Below, one piece after another: positions 8,842-13,914 of a DNA stretch of 13,914 nt. Source of the stretch: JAGBWK01 sp964490275 (GTDB lineage Bacteria; Bacteroidota; Bacteroidia; Bacteroidales; Muribaculaceae); contig CAZBBL010000038.1 of assembly GCA_964490275.1 (NCBI GenBank), positions 1-13,914 on the forward strand. Direction: 5' to 3'. Position 1 is the stretch's first letter, and each line of letters opens with the position of its first letter. The translations under genes and the position numbers were made by a program. The notes below the pieces were generated by a model, which saw only the letters and a program-made list of their open reading frames with translations, did no database searches and was not told the origin of the DNA.

Positions 8842-9867
8842 ATGAAAGAAGAAATTGATTGGGCCAATCTTTCTTTTGGCTATCGCAAAACCGACTACAA
8901 CGTTCGTTGCACCTTTAAAGACGGCAAATGGGGCGAAGTAGAGGTTTCAGACTCTGAGTACATCAACATGCACATTGCTGCTACCGCCCTCCACTATGGC
9001 CAAGAAATTTTTGAAGGCATGAAAGCGTTTCGCGGTAAAGACGGCAAGATACGTATCTTCCGCCTCGAGGCCAATGCCAACCGTATCCGCGAATCGGCCA
9101 AAGGTATCATGATGGAGCCTATCCCCGTAGAATTGTTTAAGGAGATGGTGACAAAAGTTGTGGCTCTCAACGCTCGTTTCGTTCCTCCTTATGGCAGTGG
9201 CGCATCGCTCTATATCCGCCCGATTGAAATAGGTATGAGTGCACAAGTGGGCGTTCATCCCGCAAACGAATACACATTTATCGTGCTCGTGACACCCGTC
9301 GGCCCCTACTTCAAAGAGGGCTTCAAACCTACCAACATCTGCATCATGCGCCAATACGACCGCGTGGCTCCGAAAGGCACCGGACGTTGGAAAGTGGGAG
9401 GCAACTATGCTGCCAGCATGAGCGCCGGCGAAAAAGCCCACGAACTTGGTTATTCAGCCGTGCTCTATCTCGACCCCAAAGAGAAAAAATATCTCGACGA
9501 ATGTGGCCCGGCCAACTTCTTCGCTATCAAAGACGGTAAGTATATCACTCCCGACTCTGAATCTATCCTCCCGTCGGTAACCAACAATTCGCTCAAACAG
9601 CTCGCTGCCGACATGGGTATCACTGTCGAAAGCCGCCATATCTTGTTGGAGGAGCTCGCCGATATCACCGAAGCCGCTGCTTGTGGTACAGCCGCTGTCG
9701 CTTCGCCTATCGCTGAAATTCACGACCTCGACACCGGCGTGAAATATGTCGTTGCCAAAGACGGCCAACCCGGCGAAATCACCACTCGTCTCTACAATAA
9801 ACTCCGCGCCGTGCAACTCGGTGAAGAGGAGGATATCCACAACTGGAATACTATTGTTGAAGAATGA
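8842..9867 (+). CDS. ilvE: Branched-chain-amino-acid aminotransferase
   Basis: The 341-residue PLP enzyme (fold type IV) performs the last step of leucine, isoleucine and valine synthesis and the first step of their breakdown, exchanging amino groups with glutamate. The PLP-binding lysine is K184 in RWKVGGNYAAS. The N-terminal ALHYGQEIFEGMKAFRG, the SLYIRPIEIG strand and DECGPANFF are hallmarks of bacterial and eukaryotic-type BCATs. The C-terminal ITEAAACGTAAVASPI forms part of the cofactor phosphate pocket. Length is normal for the family. The ATG at 8842 follows an A-rich run (AGTAAAAAAG). No leader peptide or T-box-like structure is visible in the 26-base gap upstream, so it may be read through from the glycan genes or use a promoter inside the epimerase gene. 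The stop overlaps the start of the HD-domain gene (ATGA). Confidence 0.96.
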   Translation: MKEEIDWANLSFGYRKTDYNVRCTFKDGKWGEVEVSDSEYINMHIAATALHYGQEIFEGMKAFRGKDGKIRIFRLEANANRIRESAKGIMMEPIPVELFKEMVTKVVALNARFVPPYGSGASLYIRPIEIGMSAQVGVHPANEYTFIVLVTPVGPYFKEGFKPTNICIMRQYDRVAPKGTGRWKVGGNYAASMSAGEKAHELGYSAVLYLDPKEKKYLDECGPANFFAIKDGKYITPDSESILPSVTNNSLKQLAADMGITVESRHILLEELADITEAAACGTAAVASPIAEIHDLDTGVKYVVAKDGQPGEITTRLYNKLRAVQLGEEEDIHNWNTIVEE

Positions 9868-10400
9868 ACTATCAATCTGTAATTGACAAATATTATCCCG
9901 CAGGTACTCGCCTGCGGGATATTTATATGCTCCATTCGCGCCAAGTGGCCGACAGAGCTTTGCAAATCGCTCATGCCAAACATCTCGACCTCGACGATGC
10001 AACCGTTGAGGCTGCCGCCATGCTCCACGACGTCGGCATCTGTCTGACCGACGCCCCCTCGATTGATTGCCATGGCACGGAACATTATCTCGCCCACGGT
10101 GTGCTCGGAGCTCGTTTGCTTCGCGCCGAAGGTTTCCCCGAAGAGATTGCTCGTGTCGCCGAACGTCACACCGGAGCCGGTATTGATGCCGACGATATCG
10201 CCGAGTTTAACCTGCCGATACCTCCGGGCAACTATATGCCCGAGACCCTATTGGAACGCCTGGTATGCTATGCCGACAAATTTTTCTCGAAAAACGCCGA
10301 TATGAAAGAGAAATCGCTCGAACGCGTGCGCGCGTCAATGGCAAAGCTCTCGCCCAAAACGGCCGCACGTTTCGAAGCTCTACATCGCGAATTTTCGTAG
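9864..10400 (+). CDS. HD-domain protein, putative metal-dependent phosphohydrolase
   Basis: The 178-residue protein has the signature of the HD superfamily of metal-dependent phosphohydrolases. Candidate metal ligands in order are H24, the H55-D56 doublet in AAAMLHDVGI, H78 in LAHGVLGA, H102 in ERHTGAG and D138 in CYADKFFSKN. The substrate is unknown; small stand-alone HD proteins act on nucleotides, among other phosphate esters. The ATG at 9864 overlaps the ilvE stop by 4 bases. The N-terminal IDKYYPAG phrase resembles the start of homologues as I remember them, so I keep this start although an in-frame ATG exists at 9927 (Met22). A strong hairpin lies across codons 11-20 (separate entry). 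The last gene before a promoter-containing gap, it may end the transcription unit. Confidence 0.85.
   Translation: MNYQSVIDKYYPAGTRLRDIYMLHSRQVADRALQIAHAKHLDLDDATVEAAAMLHDVGICLTDAPSIDCHGTEHYLAHGVLGARLLRAEGFPEEIARVAERHTGAGIDADDIAEFNLPIPPGNYMPETLLERLVCYADKFFSKNADMKEKSLERVRASMAKLSPKTAARFEALHREFS
9894..9921 (+). other. Strong hairpin inside the 5' end of the HD gene, just past ilvE
   Basis: Arms TATCCCGCAGG (9894-9904) and CCTGCGGGATA (9911-9921) are perfectly complementary over 11 bp, 7 of them G:C, around the 6-base loop TACTCG. The stem begins 26 bases after the ilvE stop and is followed by TTTATATG, which has only a short T run. It looks like a terminator or attenuator for ilvE, yet it covers codons 11-20 of the overlapping HD gene. 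It could reduce read-through, protect the ilvE mRNA end or damp HD translation. Confidence 0.6.
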
Positions 10401-10406
10401 CAGCGA

Positions 10407-10437
10407 AGGTTGCAATCTGTAACTGCAATTTATTTTT
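10407..10437 (+). terminator. Weak intrinsic terminator after the HD gene
   Basis: AGGTTGCA (10407-10414) can pair with TGCAATTT (10424-10431), 8 bp including two G:U pairs, around a 9-base loop. A run of five T follows at 10433-10437. It begins 6 bases after the HD stop and precedes the tamB promoter box. The stem is weak, so termination may be partial. Confidence 0.4.
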
Positions 10438-10469
10438 GGTGTGGTGAGACGCTTTTTTAAAATTTAGTA

Positions 10470-10477
10470 TATCTTTG
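10470..10477 (+). promoter_or_regulatory. Bacteroidota-type -7 promoter element for tamB
   Basis: TATCTTTG matches the Bacteroidota housekeeping sigma -7 consensus TAnnTTTG. It lies in an A/T-rich tract 66 bases before the proposed tamB start, which predicts a leader of roughly 60 bases. No good TTTG -33 box lies 19-21 bases upstream; that region reads GTGAGACGC followed by a T/A run, so the upstream half is poor. It is the only convincing -7 match I saw in an intergenic region of the window. Confidence 0.6.
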
Positions 10478-10502
10478 CATTGGTGCAACTTTTGCGCTTT
10501 CG

Positions 10503-10524
10503 GGGCGTTAAAACGGTGACGCCC
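10503..10524 (+). other. Leader hairpin upstream of tamB
   Basis: GGGCGT (10503-10508) pairs with ACGCCC (10519-10524), with one further T:G pair inside, giving a small stem with an 8-base loop. It would sit in the 5' untranslated leader, between the promoter box and the tamB start. No T run follows at once, so it is not an obvious terminator. It may be a stability or translation-control element, or chance. Confidence 0.35.
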
Positions 10525-10543
10525 ACATATTAATGCTGAAAGA

Positions 10544-13500
10544 TTGACTAAAAATATATGGCATAAAATCTTGAGAGTGATTGGCTGGAGCATGTTTGTG
10601 CTCTTGCTGATTGTGATGGGCTTGTGCTGTGCGGTTTATTCGCCTGCATTTCAAGACTATGCATTGCCCAAAATCCTTAATTATGTCAATTCTACCTCTG
10701 ATATGCATATCGAGGTGGCAAAATTCCGTCTGCGCTTTCCGGTAGATATCGACCTCGAGGGGGTAGAGATATTTCAAAAGGGCGACACTCTGCTCACCGC
10801 CGGCCAAGCCCGCGTCGATGTGGCTATGTTGCCTCTGTTCTCAGGCAACATTGATGTGACGAAAGTCAATATCAATGACGCTTATTTCAAGTCGGGGAGC
10901 CCCGATTCGGTCACTTATATTCGCGCTCGCTTGAAATTTGTCGACTTGAGCGATGCCGGTCTCAATCTGTCGAAATCTACTGTCGACCTCGACCGCCTAT
11001 ATCTCGACGGAGGAGTCGTCGACATCTCGCTTCGCAACGACACTACTCCACCAACGCCTCCCACTCCCAATAATTGGCTCGTTAAGGCCAAACAGTTGTC
11101 GCTCAGCAATGTAGATGTGCGCTTGACAATGCTTTCTACAGGCGACTCTATCGCTGCGTCGTTGTCGTCGCTCGACGTCGACCAAGCGCTTGTCGACTTA
11201 AAATCTCACAATGTTGAGATTGGCGACGTCGATATCTCGCGCCTCGATGCTCGATATCTCACTGCCGCCGAGCCTGTTGCTCCGACTGCCACGCCTGATT
11301 ATCCTTCGCTCGACACCGTCCCATGGACGGTCAAACTTACCAAGCTGCGAGTCGACTCTGCCTCGGCTCTGTATGCTCGGCAGGGGTATGTGCCGGCGGC
11401 CGGATTTGATATGAACTATATATCAGTCAGCCGATTGCAAATCAGTGTCGACTCGTTGTATAATCGTGGGCCAATCGTGCGCGTGCCGCTACAGCGCTTG
11501 TCGGCTCTTGAGCGCAGTGGCCTTCCTATTGACGCCTCGGGCTTGTTTGAAATGGATGCAACTCAGCTTCGTGCCTTTGATTTCAACATTGCCACAGCTC
11601 TGTCAGCCTTACAACTCGATGCCACTTACGGCCTCACCGGCGACGCCTCTACCGCGCCGATTTCCATATCGCTTGCCGGCGACGTTGACGTCAACGATAT
11701 CGCTACTGTGATGCCTGAGATGAAACCCTCGTTGGCTCAATTGCCCTACGGGCGCAAGATGCAGCTCCAAGGCGATGTCAGCGGCACGTTGTCAAACCTC
11801 GACGTCAATCGCTTGAGCGCCGAGATGCGCGACTATTTCTCGGTAGTATTGAAGGGTAGGGTAGCCGGCATCTCCGACTTTGACACCGCCAACGGCGACC
11901 TCACGATTTCGGGCAACATTCGCGACGTAGAGTTTATCGAAAAAAGCTTGGCAGCCACCGGCAACGCATTGCCTGTAAATATACCGCCAATGACCCTCGA
12001 CGGCGATATCAAGTTGCGTCGTGGCACAATCGACGGCCAACTACAAGCTACGACATCCAACGGCCGATTGGCTCTTGACGCCACATTCAACGGTCGCCGT
12101 CAGGCCTACGATATCGACATATCCACGACCGATTTCCCCGTAAATTCGTTCATGCCTCGCCTCGGATTGGGACGAGTCACCGTCGACATCTGTGCCAAGG
12201 GCCACGGCTTTAATCCCATGAGCAGCGCTACAATGCTTGAGGCTCGCGTCGACGCTATCAACGTCAACTACAACCGTCAAGACATACGCGACATCACAGT
12301 CGATGCTCAGCTTGGTAGCGGCAACGCTGCTATCAATCTCATGTCATCAAATCCGACGGCCGACCTCAGTGTCAACGCTTCGGGCAATCTCTCCGGAGCT
12401 GAATATGATTGGACGCTAACCGCCGACGTAGCTCATCTCGATATGCACGCTCTCGGGCTGAGCGACAGCGTCATGGATATAGCTGCGCGATTGTCGGCTC
12501 GCGCTGCTTATACCCCAAAAACTTCAGCCATCGTTGCCGACGTGGATATCGCCAACTTCGACCTACGTGTCGGTAGCGACAACTACCGTGGTAGCGATGT
12601 AGCCTTGTCGTTTGATGCCAACAATCAGCTGACCTCGGCTTTGGTGACCAACCGCGACTTGCGTATCGCTTTCGAAAGTCCGTCGCGAATCGAAGCAATC
12701 ATCAAACGCTTTGGCGATGTCGCCAACGTGCTGACAAAGCAACTCGGCAATCGTGTCGCCGACGTAGAAGAATTGCAGCAAGCATTACCTCAATTCTCGC
12801 TCGACATCAGTTCAGGCTCCGACAATATCTTATCGTCGACCCTGGCCGACCGAGGCATTTCGTTTGATAGCTTCAAACTTACAGCCTCCAACGACTCGCT
12901 TATCAATATCAGCGGGGCAGTTGAGCATTTCGTCTCGGCCGACACTCGTCTCGACCATGTCACCTTCTCAGCAAAGCAGCGAGCCAAATATTTGATATAT
13001 AACGCTGTCGTCGATAACGACCCGGGCACGATGGACGATTTTGCCCATGTGCAAGTCAACGGATATATCGCCGACGATAAGATGACTGCATTTGTCAAGC
13101 AAAAAAATATTGCCGGCGAAACGGGCTACCATCTCGGCGGAGTTGTCGACTTGGGCGACTCAACTATGACCGTTCGCCTCGTGCCTTACAACCCTATCAT
13201 AGGCTATAAAAATTGGATTATCAACAACGACAACTATATCACTGTCGACTTCAAAAACATCCATGTCGATGCCAATCTTTTGATGCACAACAGTGAAAGC
13301 TCGCTCCATATCTATACCGAGCACGACTCCCTCTCAACCTCCGCTCAAGAGGATATTGTAGTGAAAATCGACAACGTAAAAATTGCCGATTGGTTGGCTA
13401 TCAATCCCTATGCCGTGCCTATGCGTGGCAATGCGTCGGCCGATATGCGGTTTGCTCTGGCCGAAAAGTCAATCTCGGGCACCGGCAAGGTGACGTTGAG

Positions 13501-13914
13501 CGACTTCTACTATGGCAAGAAGCGCGTTGGCGACCTCGAAGCCAATGTCGACCTCTCTACCGGTGAGCGTGGCCTTATTTACGCCTTGACATCGCTTAGT
13601 GTCGACGGTCGGAAGGTGATGTCGGCCAAAGGTGTGCTCAACGACTCTACAGCCGTCACACCGATGAACCTCGACTTCGAGATGAAACGTTTCCCGTTAG
13701 CGCTTGTCAATCCATTTATCGGGTCGGAAACCGCAACGTTTACCGGCTACCTCGACGGACAAATGGATATCTCCGGCCGACTCGGCAGCCCTCAGTTTGA
13801 CGGCTATTTGAGATTTGACTCGGTTACTGTCAAAGTGGCCACGTTGGGCACTACATTCCGCTTCTCCGATACAAAACTTCCGGTCGACTCCGGCATCATC
13901 CGCTTCTCCGACTA
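10544..13914 (+). CDS. tamB: TamB-like (AsmA-like) translocation and assembly protein, N-terminal 1123 codons; 3' end beyond window
   Basis: One long frame runs unbroken to the right edge. The N-terminus is a short basic stretch (TKNIWHKILR) followed by a hydrophobic anchor (about residues 12-31, VIGWSMFVLLLIVMGLCCAV), the layout of inner-membrane-anchored TamB proteins. After it comes the typical family opening, with a phrase like FRLRFPVDIDLEGVEIF. Then follow ~1000 residues of Asp/Ser-rich, beta-strand-like repeats such as SGTLSNLDV and TISGNIRDV, expected of the long beta-groove of AsmA-like proteins thought to carry lipids between membranes or help outer-membrane protein assembly with TamA. 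The conserved C-terminal TamB (DUF490) domain would lie beyond the edge; family members in Bacteroidota are often near 1,450-1,500 residues. The start is uncertain: no in-frame ATG precedes the anchor. I place it at TTG 10544 (see findings). A promoter box lies upstream. Confidence 0.85.
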   Translation, partial: MTKNIWHKILRVIGWSMFVLLLIVMGLCCAVYSPAFQDYALPKILNYVNSTSDMHIEVAKFRLRFPVDIDLEGVEIFQKGDTLLTAGQARVDVAMLPLFSGNIDVTKVNINDAYFKSGSPDSVTYIRARLKFVDLSDAGLNLSKSTVDLDRLYLDGGVVDISLRNDTTPPTPPTPNNWLVKAKQLSLSNVDVRLTMLSTGDSIAASLSSLDVDQALVDLKSHNVEIGDVDISRLDARYLTAAEPVAPTATPDYPSLDTVPWTVKLTKLRVDSASALYARQGYVPAAGFDMNYISVSRLQISVDSLYNRGPIVRVPLQRLSALERSGLPIDASGLFEMDATQLRAFDFNIATALSALQLDATYGLTGDASTAPISISLAGDVDVNDIATVMPEMKPSLAQLPYGRKMQLQGDVSGTLSNLDVNRLSAEMRDYFSVVLKGRVAGISDFDTANGDLTISGNIRDVEFIEKSLAATGNALPVNIPPMTLDGDIKLRRGTIDGQLQATTSNGRLALDATFNGRRQAYDIDISTTDFPVNSFMPRLGLGRVTVDICAKGHGFNPMSSATMLEARVDAINVNYNRQDIRDITVDAQLGSGNAAINLMSSNPTADLSVNASGNLSGAEYDWTLTADVAHLDMHALGLSDSVMDIAARLSARAAYTPKTSAIVADVDIANFDLRVGSDNYRGSDVALSFDANNQLTSALVTNRDLRIAFESPSRIEAIIKRFGDVANVLTKQLGNRVADVEELQQALPQFSLDISSGSDNILSSTLADRGISFDSFKLTASNDSLINISGAVEHFVSADTRLDHVTFSAKQRAKYLIYNAVVDNDPGTMDDFAHVQVNGYIADDKMTAFVKQKNIAGETGYHLGGVVDLGDSTMTVRLVPYNPIIGYKNWIINNDNYITVDFKNIHVDANLLMHNSESSLHIYTEHDSLSTSAQEDIVVKIDNVKIADWLAINPYAVPMRGNASADMRFALAEKSISGTGKVTLSDFYYGKKRVGDLEANVDLSTGERGLIYALTSLSVDGRKVMSAKGVLNDSTAVTPMNLDFEMKRFPLALVNPFIGSETATFTGYLDGQMDISGRLGSPQFDGYLRFDSVTVKVATLGTTFRFSDTKLPVDSGIIRFSD

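Noticed and set aside
9927..9929. Alternative start of the HD gene at Met22, just after the hairpin
   Set aside because: It would leave the hairpin noncoding, but it removes the IDKYYPAG segment that I recall from homologues and gives up the ATGA coupling with ilvE. It is kept only as a lesser option.
9454..10002. Minus-strand open frame of 182 codons across the ilvE/HD junction
   Set aside because: It is antisense to two strongly supported genes, and its length follows from the overlapping coding frames.
10559..10567. ATG at 10559 as a start for tamB
   Set aside because: It is out of frame with tamB and meets a stop after two codons (ATG GCA TAA).
10800..13000. Frequent GTCGAC hexamers in the tamB region, looking like a repeated motif
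   Set aside because: They arise from frequent Val-Asp codon pairs (GTC GAC) and similar preferred codons in an Asp-rich protein; the spacing is irregular.

Overview
The window is a tightly packed, all plus-strand stretch that looks like a Bacteroidales chromosome. Muribaculaceae is my best guess, inferred from protein style and base usage and not proven. Supporting signs are A/T-rich start regions without clear Shine-Dalgarno sequences, one good Bacteroidota-type -7 promoter box (TAtcTTTG at 10470), and the Bacteroidota style of GyrB and TamB. No gap between genes is longer than about 145 bases. I saw no tRNA, rRNA, CRISPR array, transposase or phage gene.

Layout: (1) 1-588, the C-terminal end of DNA gyrase subunit B, cut by the left edge. 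(2) 589-723, an intergenic region with a near-perfect inverted repeat. (3) 724-2988, ribonuclease R. (4) 3014-8815, five genes for nucleotide-sugar and glycan assembly: UDP-glucose 6-dehydrogenase, a GT4-fold glycosyltransferase with a cysteine-rich insert, a radical SAM enzyme with a short SPASM/twitch-like auxiliary-cluster region, a second GT4-fold glycosyltransferase, and a UDP-glucuronate 4-epimerase-like enzyme. (5) 8842-10400, branched-chain aminotransferase (ilvE) overlapping by 4 bases an HD-domain hydrolase gene. (6) 10401-10543, a regulatory gap with a weak terminator, a promoter box and a leader hairpin. (7) 10544 to the right edge, the first ~1120 residues of a TamB-type AsmA-like envelope protein, still open at the edge.

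Working model: the dehydrogenase oxidises UDP-glucose to UDP-glucuronate, the epimerase converts that to UDP-galacturonate, and the two glycosyltransferases use these or other sugars. The radical SAM enzyme sits in the middle of the set, with gaps of 19 and 5 bases to its neighbours, so it probably acts on the same product; its substrate is unknown. There is no flippase, polymerase or initiating phosphoglycosyltransferase here, so this is not a complete capsule locus. Gaps from rnr to the HD gene are all at most 26 bases or are overlaps, so read-through across the whole 9.7 kb is possible.

Two sequence-level signals stand out beyond the genes. GATC is almost absent (five copies seen in 13.9 kb), although GAT and GATATC are common. 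The tamB start is also odd: either a TTG codon, or an ATG 11 bases upstream that is out of frame by one base in a short A run.
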